A stretch of 64,000 nucleotides of DNA from an uncultured Candidatus Saccharibacteria bacterium (GTDB taxonomy: Bacteria; Patescibacteriota; Saccharimonadia; Saccharimonadales; Saccharimonadaceae): assembly GCA_947303945.1 (NCBI GenBank), contig CAMYZS010000001.1, forward strand, positions 62,001 to 126,000, written 5' to 3'. Positions 7,154-14,858 of the stretch are shown one piece after another (position 1 is the first letter of the stretch; each line of letters opens with the position of its first letter). The notes under the pieces are model-generated. The model was not told the origin of the DNA and did no database searches. It saw only the letters and a program-made list of their open reading frames with translations. The position numbers and the translations under genes are program-made.

Positions 7154-8770
7154 TTAATAACAGTTATTTTTTGCAATACCTCTAATTGCCGTTATTGCCG
7201 AAGCGGGCTCGCCACTAGGGCTATATGTTACAGTTGTCGGATCGATCCTTAGGACCGTCGCCGCCACACAGGCTGCCGCCGCATACGCCCCTAATCTATT
7301 TTGATGCACAATATCGCCAAATACTTTATAACCTTTATTTTGCGCCATATACAACGTATCACCATCATTTATCGTTTTTACAGTCAAACCCGTATCATTT
7401 GCCACTCTTTTTGCAACATTTGTTGCGACCGCATTAGCCGTAGACCTATTATTTGATTTATACCAAGTCTTTCTAATATAAATGATTACTTTATTGTTTT
7501 GTTTTTTGACTTCTCTCGCAATCGCTACCGCCCCTTTATAGAAAACCTCTTCATTAACCGCCGCATCGGTTTGCTCTTGAAGAATTACAACATCATAATA
7601 TTTTCTAATATTTGTCGGTCGTGCAATTAAATTCCCAATAAGAGTAGAACCCCCAGCCGACACGCGCGTTGAGCTAACATTTGAACCACGATTTCTAACA
7701 ATCGAAACAAACTTCTGATCTATATCTTCCACAAACGTCTTACTATTTCCAACCCATAAGACTTTCAGCTCTTTAACAGTGATCTGAACACTTAATTCTA
7801 TATTTTCGTTTATCTCATTTTTAACGTTCGCCTTAATAGTTGCCTTACCAGAACTATTTGCCGTAATTGTACCATTATTATCCACGCTCGCAACCTTATT
7901 ATTACTCGAAGACCACTTTATACTCCCACTATTATTCTTAACCGTAGCTTTTGTTGTTTCGCCATTAAATAAAGTAGTTTTACCAACACTTATCGTCGGC
8001 TTCTGTGGATTAATTACTGTCACCTTTGCTATGTCTGAGATATTATTTCTACTTGTTGCAGAAACCATTGTTACACCACCACTCTTTGCCAATATTTTTC
8101 CTTCTTGGTCTACTGTCGCCACATTCTCGTCCGACGATGCCCATATTATACTTTTATCAACCGCATTTTCCGGATACACTTTTACGCTTAGCTGTTCAGT
8201 TTGGCCAATCTTTAAGCTTACTGTTTTTTTAGATAAGCTCACCACCGACACTTTCCATTCCAAATCTTGTTTAGGGCGTTTAATGGGCTCTTCTACAATT
8301 TCTTTTTCCGAATCAGGAATCGGACCATCCTCTCCTTTATTAATGGAGCGCTCCGTAGCTGTTCCGCTTGGAGCTTCACCATCTAATGCGCCTAAAATAA
8401 ACTCGGTTATCGCAAAAGCAGCCAAGGTAACAATTAAGCCAATAATGGCATACATAATCGTACTCTTCGCACTTTTAATCCTTTCCGGCTCCCCCTGCGA
8501 AGTCATATATTTAATACCACCAATCACTACTACGATTACCGCAATAATACCCACCCAGAGATAAACCACCTCAAGTATATTACGTATTTTTCCTTGCAGA
8601 GCGGCCTCATTTGAGCCTTCACCATAACCACATATTAACGGATCATAATAATCGGCTGTTCCACAAGCTGTTTGTCTTGCAAATACAGGAATTGTCGTTT
8701 CTAACAGTATCACTCCAAGCAAAAACACGACTAACCCAAACCTAAACAATATTTTTTTCCAATTAGCCAT
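7154..8770 (-). CDS. Pilin-like / two BIG2 Ig-like / SGNH-hydrolase fusion protein
   Basis: A 538-residue exported protein with an unusual domain order: signal peptide (1-31); pilin-like two-helix unit (about 55-135) with the family loop TSQGEPERIKSAKSTIMYA; an acidic/proline linker; two bacterial Ig-like (BIG2) domains (about 172-250 and 255-335; motifs IIWASSDENVATVD and IKWSSSNNKVASVD); and a C-terminal SGNH/GDSL-like hydrolase domain (about 338-538) with block-I-like WVGNSKTF and the catalytic-type DIVHQNRLGAY near residue 485. SGNH enzymes deacylate sugars or lipids. The layout suggests a membrane-embedded pilin-type anchor presenting an esterase outside the cell. It overlaps the upstream gene by eight bases. 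Confidence 0.85.
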   Translation of the reverse strand: MANWKKILFRFGLVVFLLGVILLETTIPVFARQTACGTADYYDPLICGYGEGSNEAALQGKIRNILEVVYLWVGIIAVIVVVIGGIKYMTSQGEPERIKSAKSTIMYAIIGLIVTLAAFAITEFILGALDGEAPSGTATERSINKGEDGPIPDSEKEIVEEPIKRPKQDLEWKVSVVSLSKKTVSLKIGQTEQLSVKVYPENAVDKSIIWASSDENVATVDQEGKILAKSGGVTMVSATSRNNISDIAKVTVINPQKPTISVGKTTLFNGETTKATVKNNSGSIKWSSSNNKVASVDNNGTITANSSGKATIKANVKNEINENIELSVQITVKELKVLWVGNSKTFVEDIDQKFVSIVRNRGSNVSSTRVSAGGSTLIGNLIARPTNIRKYYDVVILQEQTDAAVNEEVFYKGAVAIAREVKKQNNKVIIYIRKTWYKSNNRSTANAVATNVAKRVANDTGLTVKTINDGDTLYMAQNKGYKVFGDIVHQNRLGAYAAAACVAATVLRIDPTTVTYSPSGEPASAITAIRGIAKNNCY

Positions 8771-9431
8771 TTACAGCATTAACCACCAAGTTCACAATTG
8801 CCGCTGCTAACAATGTAATCGCTAAACCGATTGCCGCATACGTAATAGTGTTTTTTGCTTTTGCTATTTTTTGTGAATCGCCAGCACTCGTCACATAGGA
8901 AATGCCACCTATCACTATAATAACGGCGCATACTATTCCAGCCCACAAGAAAGCCGTATTAAATATTTCCACAAAGAACATATCATCTTCCGCCGCGGCG
9001 CCACTTGCGATATCAACAATCGCACCAGAAATCAGTGAAGCAGTCATACAAACTACCAAACCAATCAATGCATTAGTAATCGTCTTTTTTCCGCTCGAGA
9101 CCTTCCCGCTATCACCTCTAGATAACATGTAGAGATAGCCGCCCCAAATTACGAAGCCTACACAAACATAGCCGACAATCTGCAACACCATTGTTACGAT
9201 ATTCAGAATAATCTTCCAAATCATCGACCTAATTTCTTCTTGCCCTTCAGGCTGTTTGCCTTCACAAACCTCCGAAACGCCTTCATACCAAGCACGCAAC
9301 CCCATAAAACGCTTGCCACCACAATCTGCACCGCCACCTTCACCTTCACTAGCAAAAACACTCCCAACTGGCATTAGCAACGTAATAGCTAAGAAGAAAA
9401 CTATAAATAAGCTCAAAAAAATCTTTTTCAT
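8763..9431 (-). CDS. Tandem double pilin-like protein
   Basis: A 222-residue protein with a signal peptide (ending GSVFAS), a cysteine-containing stretch (ADCGGKRFMG, SEVCEGKQ) and two consecutive pilin-type two-helix units. Unit one has the loop LSRGDSGKVSSGKKTITNA, unit two TSAGDSQKIAKAKNTITYA, both near the family pattern. This looks like an internal duplication giving a pseudo-dimer. Its ATG overlaps the stop of the upstream gene (ATGA), implying translational coupling. It could be a minor or initiating subunit if these proteins polymerise; that is inference. Confidence 0.85.
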   Translation of the reverse strand: MKKIFLSLFIVFFLAITLLMPVGSVFASEGEGGGADCGGKRFMGLRAWYEGVSEVCEGKQPEGQEEIRSMIWKIILNIVTMVLQIVGYVCVGFVIWGGYLYMLSRGDSGKVSSGKKTITNALIGLVVCMTASLISGAIVDIASGAAAEDDMFFVEIFNTAFLWAGIVCAVIIVIGGISYVTSAGDSQKIAKAKNTITYAAIGLAITLLAAAIVNLVVNAVNG

Positions 9432-9895
9432 CTCTTTATTTCTCTATTAATAATCCCTTCACTATTTACATAATTTGCCGCTTCCTCGTCTGGAACAAAT
9501 AATAACACCACCCCAGCTCCAATCGCCCAAATTACAATTCCAATTACAATCTCGAATAAGCGAGCTTTCGCCTTCGTTACTTGCTGCTCATTGTCGCGCG
9601 CCGTCATAATTAAATAGCCACAATATATTAAACCGATTGTCGCGATTACACCAATCCCAATAGAGAAAATTGAAATCACAAAAATAATAATATCCTTAAT
9701 CGTCTGTTCTCCATCATTTTCTGCGTCTTCACACCATTCTTTCAGGATAGTAGCACATTGCCGAGAGCGACTCGGCTCAATTTGTACGCCTTCCGCATCG
9801 TCTGCCCACACTAGATTACCGCCAATTAAAACAGCACTAACTACAAGTGTAGTTATAATAATCCCCGCCCTTACTAGTAAACACTTAATCTTCAT
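9428..9895 (-). CDS. T4SS pilin-like protein, divergent
   Basis: A 155-residue signal-peptide protein (cleavage near VWADD), first gene of the minus-strand pilin cluster. It has two membrane helices (about 70-92 and 108-128) but a diverged loop, TARDNEQQVTKAKARLFE, lacking the TIMY signature. Two cysteines (RQCATILKEWCEDAE) precede helix one. A TGT-TATAAT promoter about 40 bases upstream and an AAAAGG ribosome binding site are visible. It is translationally coupled to the double-pilin gene. Confidence 0.8.
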   Translation of the reverse strand: MKIKCLLVRAGIIITTLVVSAVLIGGNLVWADDAEGVQIEPSRSRQCATILKEWCEDAENDGEQTIKDIIIFVISIFSIGIGVIATIGLIYCGYLIMTARDNEQQVTKAKARLFEIVIGIVIWAIGAGVVLLFVPDEEAANYVNSEGIINREIKR

Positions 9896-10011
9896 GAATT
9901 ATACCTTTTGACCTAACATATTCTTATAAGGATATTATAACATAAGCACTCGTATACTCCACCGCACAACAATATATAATCAGTCATCAGTAAAAACATC
10001 CCCGTAAATAC

Positions 10012-10049
10012 TTGACTAAAAAGCTTATGTGTGGTATAATAGAATAGCT
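10012..10049 (+). promoter_or_regulatory. Promoter of the secretion operon, leaderless
   Basis: TTGACT at 10012-10017, a 17-base spacer and TATAAT at 10035-10040. Transcription should begin at about 10047-10050, that is, on or next to the ATG at 10050. No ribosome binding site can fit between them. Confidence 0.85.
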
Positions 10050-12851
10050 ATGAGTAGGTGGCTTAGAAACATAACCTTATCCATTATTGCGGCCATTATA
10101 AGTATTACGACTTTAACTGGTCCAGTTTTTGCAACACCTACAAACCCAACTAATCCAGATACAACCACTACCACTCCAGCAAACCCCGATGAACCCAGTA
10201 ATCCCAGTACAGATACTACAGAAGAAGAAACCCCAGAAGAAGAAACCCCAGAAGAAGAGCAGGCCGAGGAAGCTGTCACTTGTTTTGATCAAGTTGGCGG
10301 CATTGGTTGGCTCGTCTGTCCAGGCACAAAATTCCTAGCAACCGTTATCGATGGCGCCTATAATGTCTTAGATAAACTACTGCTCATCGATCCATTGCCA
10401 AGCGACCCTAAGTCACCCGTCGTCATTGTTTGGGATTATATTAGAGATCTTACTAATCTTATTTTTGTATGTTTCTTCTTATTTATCATCTTCTCTCAGT
10501 TAACCGGAATTGGTATTAATAACTACGGTATTAAACGCGTGTTACCACGTCTAATTATTGCCGCAATCCTCATTAATCTCAGTTATATCATTTGCACTCT
10601 CGCTGTTGATCTTAGTAATATAATCGGCTTAGCGTCTCGCGATGTATTTCAAAATATCCAAGACACCGCTATTGCTAATGGCACAATCAATAAGTTCGTA
10701 TCGGGAGTATCATTCGCCAACATTGTAGCAACTGTTTTAGGTATTGGCACTGTTGGCGCAGCGTCCTTAGCTTTTACTGGCGGCCTTGTTGGCGCATTTT
10801 GGCTACTTTTACCAGTGGTTTTTTCTGGTTTTATTGCCATCATATCAGCCGTCATTACAATGGCAGCTCGTCAAGCATTAATCTTTCTCTTAGTTATGAT
10901 CTCGCCGCTCGCTTTTGTTTGTTATTTATTACCAAACACCGAAAAATGGTTTCGCATTTGGTATCAAATGTTCTTCCGAATGATTTTCTTTTACCCAATG
11001 TTTGTCGTTCTTTATAGCGCTTCTCGGCTCGCCGGTTTTATCACTATTACTTCTGCAACCGACTGGCTCGGAGTAATACTTGGCATTGCAATCCAGATTC
11101 TACCACTATTCCTATCAATTCCACTCATGCGTATGTCTGGCACCGTTCTCGGCGGTATTGATCGCGCCGTTCGTCGCATCACCGACCCCGCAACTGGACT
11201 GGTACGCCGCCGTGCCGCAGAGGGTCACGCCCTCGCTCGTGCCCGCCAGCTTAATAGCACTAATAATATCCCTCATAACCGTCTCGCTCGCTGGCTCGAA
11301 CAGCGCCGCACCAATCGCGAATTCGATCTCCAACAAGAAACCGCCACATACCGCGACACTTTCTTAGCTAATTCCGCCACTAGTATGGTTCGTGGCAAGG
11401 ATCGCAAACGTCTTACTGGCCGCGGAGTCCGCTACTATAATATGCAAGCCCGCAAAATGCAAAACCAAATCGCTCGCACTCAGTTCGAAACCGACATAGA
11501 TGAAGGTTTCGACGACGGTTCCGCAGCCAGCAAATTGCCAATTGTAAGTCATATGCATAATGCTCAAATCGCACGTACTAATCGCGCCTTTATGGACGCT
11601 GTTATCGATGATCATGTCGCTAAAACTCGTCAACACAGCGTTGCTCGCACTAATATGGAAAATCGCGCTAAACGCATTCACGAAGCACTTAGCGACGAAA
11701 ATGCCCGTGCTAATACTCAAATCTATCAGCAAGTTACCTCCGCCTTCCGTCAAAGCAATAACCCAGCCGCAGGCAGCGCAGAAGAACTTGCTATTAAACG
11801 TTCCGTTAATGATGTTCTTGCTGATGCTATCTCTCAAAAACGTCGCGTCGATTCTGAAATGAAGAGTAACTATCTAGAACTTTACGACGACTCTCCAGCT
11901 GGCAAATATGTTCAAAACCAACTCGTCGAAGCTATCAAGACTCACGATTATAATTCCGCTTCTGCTGCCATGATTACTATGGCAAAGCGCGGCGACCATG
12001 GCGACCTTATCCGCACCATGATTGATCATTCTAGTGAAATTAGCGATAACTTTGCAATGCAAAAAAATATGGCCGATACTGGCCTTGCCCTCAAGAACGA
12101 CAACCTATTCCTCTGGGCTTGGGCTAAAGCAAATATGATTCGTCGCGGTATGAGCGACAGCAACAATCCAAGTACCCCGGATCAAAACGTTGCTTCCTAT
12201 ATCGATATGGCTACCTTCCTTAAGGGAGATTATATGGCCGGCGATGGTGCAGGAACACATGATAAGCTTCAAAAAGCTTCACTAAAGCAAATCTTTGAGG
12301 ATCTTAGTAGCTGGGGACCAATCGCTTCACAAGATCGCACTGTCTTTAAAGAAATGTTTAAACTTATTCAAGATGGTCATATCCCAATTCAAACCGACGC
12401 AAACGGCAATAACGTTTACCCACTATTGTTCCCAGAAAAATACGCCCGCTCCGCTGCTGCATCTGGCCTTATGGATGGTGAGCAACTTGCAACATTCAAT
12501 AAGCTCCTCACTGGCGGCTATGACAGCAAAGCTGCCCAACAATCTAGCTGGTTCTACGCCAATCAAGGCATGATTGAAGAGAATCTCATGAGTTATGTTA
12601 ATAACATGGTTGCTAATCAACTTGTTAACTCTAAGGGCTCAACCATTAAAGATATTAATGGGGCATTACTTGCTATACATCCGAACGATTACATTGAAAA
12701 ACAAGTTGACGGCCGAACCGTTAAAGTTAGCTCGCAACTATATAATGCATTCGATAAACAACGTAATGCCCTCAACAAGCAAAGTGCTACCAACCAACGC
12801 AGCTCAATGAATAAAGAAATACGCCAAATGTTCGGCATTAATCTTGATTAA
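10050..12851 (+). CDS. VirB6/TrbL-like polytopic membrane protein of the secretion system
   Basis: A 933-residue protein starting MSRWLRNITL. I reject a GTG seven codons upstream because it overlaps the -10 box. A signal-type helix is followed by a Thr/Pro/Glu-rich linker (coded partly by a 15-base tandem repeat near 10219-10260), then at least six membrane helices between about residues 125 and 355, and a 530-residue charged, helical, probably cytoplasmic domain rich in Asn, Gln, Arg and Ala. The position before PrgI and VirB4 and the topology fit the inner-membrane channel protein VirB6/TrbL; sequence homology is not obvious by eye. Confidence 0.72.
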   Translation: MSRWLRNITLSIIAAIISITTLTGPVFATPTNPTNPDTTTTTPANPDEPSNPSTDTTEEETPEEETPEEEQAEEAVTCFDQVGGIGWLVCPGTKFLATVIDGAYNVLDKLLLIDPLPSDPKSPVVIVWDYIRDLTNLIFVCFFLFIIFSQLTGIGINNYGIKRVLPRLIIAAILINLSYIICTLAVDLSNIIGLASRDVFQNIQDTAIANGTINKFVSGVSFANIVATVLGIGTVGAASLAFTGGLVGAFWLLLPVVFSGFIAIISAVITMAARQALIFLLVMISPLAFVCYLLPNTEKWFRIWYQMFFRMIFFYPMFVVLYSASRLAGFITITSATDWLGVILGIAIQILPLFLSIPLMRMSGTVLGGIDRAVRRITDPATGLVRRRAAEGHALARARQLNSTNNIPHNRLARWLEQRRTNREFDLQQETATYRDTFLANSATSMVRGKDRKRLTGRGVRYYNMQARKMQNQIARTQFETDIDEGFDDGSAASKLPIVSHMHNAQIARTNRAFMDAVIDDHVAKTRQHSVARTNMENRAKRIHEALSDENARANTQIYQQVTSAFRQSNNPAAGSAEELAIKRSVNDVLADAISQKRRVDSEMKSNYLELYDDSPAGKYVQNQLVEAIKTHDYNSASAAMITMAKRGDHGDLIRTMIDHSSEISDNFAMQKNMADTGLALKNDNLFLWAWAKANMIRRGMSDSNNPSTPDQNVASYIDMATFLKGDYMAGDGAGTHDKLQKASLKQIFEDLSSWGPIASQDRTVFKEMFKLIQDGHIPIQTDANGNNVYPLLFPEKYARSAAASGLMDGEQLATFNKLLTGGYDSKAAQQSSWFYANQGMIEENLMSYVNNMVANQLVNSKGSTIKDINGALLAIHPNDYIEKQVDGRTVKVSSQLYNAFDKQRNALNKQSATNQRSSMNKEIRQMFGINLD

Positions 12852-12893
12852 TATAAAAACAAACATCCCACCGAATATAATTATTTGCGATTA

Positions 12894-12902
12894 TGTTAAA
12901 AT
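12894..12902 (+). promoter_or_regulatory. Extended -10 before prgI-like gene
   Basis: TGT-TAAAAT (TAAAAT at 12897-12902) ends six bases before the ATG at 12909; no ribosome binding site. The same TGTTAAAAT occurs before smpB and the HD-domain gene. Confidence 0.7.
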
Positions 12903-12908
12903 ATAGGT

Positions 12909-14006
12909 ATGGCTCAATATAAGGTCCCTCAAGACGTCGAGGCAGAAGATAAGCTCCTCGGACCATTTACTTTTCGTCAATTCATCTACCTGATGATTAT
13001 TGGCGGCTTAGTTGGCCTAGGAGTTCTACTCTGGGGAATATTTCCACCTCTCATTATTATTTTGGTTCCGCCAATATTGCTTCTTGGTACCTTAGCTTTG
13101 CCTCTCAAAAAGGATCAACCGATGGAGACTTATCTATCTGCTGTCGTATCTTTTTACCTTAAACCACATGTTCGTACTTGGGAGCCTGGAGAACCAGAAT
13201 CCACTATCATAATTACAGCTCCAAAACAAACTGACGAAAAACATATTAAAGACCTCGACCAAGACGAAGCTATGCATCGTTTATCGTTTCTCGCCGACAT
13301 CATCGATACTGAGGGCTACGCTATCAAGGGTGTTACGCCGAACAGTGGCGTTAAAGAAGAAATCTACGCCGAAGCCAACGGTACTCTAGATATGTTCGAC
13401 AACCCAACCGCCAGCAACAATTCTATTAATCAAACTCTTCAAGATAGCGCCATATCACGTCATACTGAGGCTATTAATCAAATGCGAGCTGCTATTGAAA
13501 AAAATCAACAGCCAACTAACTCAACTAACTCAACTATCCAGACTAACCACAATACACAGCAATCAACTACAATAATGACATCCCAAATATCGCCACCTAA
13601 TATAACTCAATCACAACCAATCCAACCCGCCCCAACTTCAGCACCAACTCTCCAACCGCCCATACTACCTCAAAACCCCATAGTTACCGAGTCAATAACA
13701 TCTATTAATCAAACTCAAGAACCATCTATTGAAAATCAAAACCCACTCAATGATACTGCCGTCAAAACTAATAATGTTATTATTAAGCCAGACTCAATTG
13801 CTGCCGAAATTGAGACAGAAAAAAACAATGCTAACACCGCAACTATAGCCGAGCGTAAGGTCGAAAGAGAAGCGGTCATCAAACAAACCGACCCTAACCT
13901 GCTTAATTTAGCCAATAACAACGACTTCTCCATTGAAACTATTGCAAAACAAGCAAAACGCATTAAAGAAAAGAAAGACGACGAAGTATATATTTCATTA
14001 CATTAA
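12909..14006 (+). CDS. PrgI-family T4SS protein with long C-terminal tail
   Basis: A 365-residue protein whose first 100 residues match the PrgI family: MAQYKVPQDVEAEDKLLGPFT, then two close membrane helices (about 24-42 and 47-67), then KKDQPMETYLSAVVSFYLKP. PrgI is a small membrane component of Gram-positive type IV secretion systems, comparable to VirB3, and usually sits directly before VirB4 as here. The remaining 260 residues are unusual: low-complexity, Gln/Asn/Thr/Pro-rich (about 160-290) and probably cytoplasmic. The next gene also begins Gln/Pro-rich, so these tails may interact; that is speculation. Confidence 0.87.
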   Translation: MAQYKVPQDVEAEDKLLGPFTFRQFIYLMIIGGLVGLGVLLWGIFPPLIIILVPPILLLGTLALPLKKDQPMETYLSAVVSFYLKPHVRTWEPGEPESTIIITAPKQTDEKHIKDLDQDEAMHRLSFLADIIDTEGYAIKGVTPNSGVKEEIYAEANGTLDMFDNPTASNNSINQTLQDSAISRHTEAINQMRAAIEKNQQPTNSTNSTIQTNHNTQQSTTIMTSQISPPNITQSQPIQPAPTSAPTLQPPILPQNPIVTESITSINQTQEPSIENQNPLNDTAVKTNNVIIKPDSIAAEIETEKNNANTATIAERKVEREAVIKQTDPNLLNLANNNDFSIETIAKQAKRIKEKKDDEVYISLH

Positions 14007-14015
14007 GGAGTAAAC

Positions 14016-14858
14016 GTGCAACCAAATCAACCACAAGCAATACCTCAGCAAAACCCTCAAGCAACGCCGCAGCCACAAGCTATCGTGAGCCAACAACCGC
14101 CAAACCAGCTGCAAGCCCAAACACAACAACAAACCACCCCTAAACAAAAGGAAACCCCCACTTCCACTCAGGCTACCTTAATTATTTCCGAACTTCGCGA
14201 CTCAATGGTTATTATGAAGGATGGATCTTTTCGCGCCGTAGTAGCATGTAAATCTATCAACTTTGATCTCATGTCCGACGCTGAACGTGAAGCTGTCGAA
14301 TATTCATATCAAAACTTCTTAAATTCTTTAAACTTTACCGTCCAAATTCTAATTCGCTCCCAACGTGTCGATATTGGCCCATATCTCGATCGCCTCACCG
14401 AACTTCGTCGCAATAATGATAACATGCTCCTCGGTATTTTAATGGATGACTATATCGACTTCATTGATGAATTGTCTCAAGAGGCAAATATTATGGATAA
14501 GTCATTCTTTATTGTTATTCCATATTACACATCTTCTGAGGCCGAAAAAGCCGTAACTCAAACCAAAAACTTCTTTAAATCTTTTAATCGTACTAAAGGC
14601 CCAACCGTAACTCGCATCGATCGCTCTACCTACGATAAGGCTATTACAGAAATCAATAACCGTGTCGAAGCTGTAATATCTGGTCTATTCCAAATCGGCA
14701 TTCATTCTGTCCGTTTAAACACTAAAGAGCTTGGTCAACTTTATTATAATTTCAATAACCCAGACACTGCAGTTCGTGAACCACTCGGAGATTTTAATAA
14801 ACTAGCCCATCTTTACGTCAAAAAGGGTGAACCTGGAACAGAAGGGAGTCAACAATAA
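14016..14858 (+). CDS. TraC/VirB4 N-terminal-domain-like protein, separate subunit
   Basis: A 280-residue soluble protein starting at GTG with an ideal AAGGAG site five bases upstream. Residues about 1-55 are Gln/Pro-rich and disordered; residues 60-270 (ISELRDSMVIMKDGSFRAVV, FLNSLNFTVQILIRSQRVD, SFFIVIPYY) resemble the N-terminal domain of TraC/VirB4 ATPases, which in most systems is fused to the ATPase. It ends in an overlap with the VirB4 start (TAATG), so the two are translationally coupled and probably form one complex. No nucleotide-binding motif is present. Confidence 0.75.
   Translation: MQPNQPQAIPQQNPQATPQPQAIVSQQPPNQLQAQTQQQTTPKQKETPTSTQATLIISELRDSMVIMKDGSFRAVVACKSINFDLMSDAEREAVEYSYQNFLNSLNFTVQILIRSQRVDIGPYLDRLTELRRNNDNMLLGILMDDYIDFIDELSQEANIMDKSFFIVIPYYTSSEAEKAVTQTKNFFKSFNRTKGPTVTRIDRSTYDKAITEINNRVEAVISGLFQIGIHSVRLNTKELGQLYYNFNNPDTAVREPLGDFNKLAHLYVKKGEPGTEGSQQ

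Noticed and set aside
7225..8564. Plus-strand open frames opposite the pilin-hydrolase fusion gene
   Set aside because: Shadows of the minus-strand gene; no promoters or ribosome binding sites and low-complexity Leu/Pro/Ser composition.
10029..10049. GTG start seven codons upstream for the VirB6-like gene
   Set aside because: It overlaps the TATAAT promoter element, so it would not be transcribed; ATG 10050 is followed by a proper signal helix.
10219..10260. 15-base tandem repeat as a regulatory or mobile repeat
   Set aside because: It is in frame and simply encodes the Glu/Thr/Pro linker of the VirB6-like protein.
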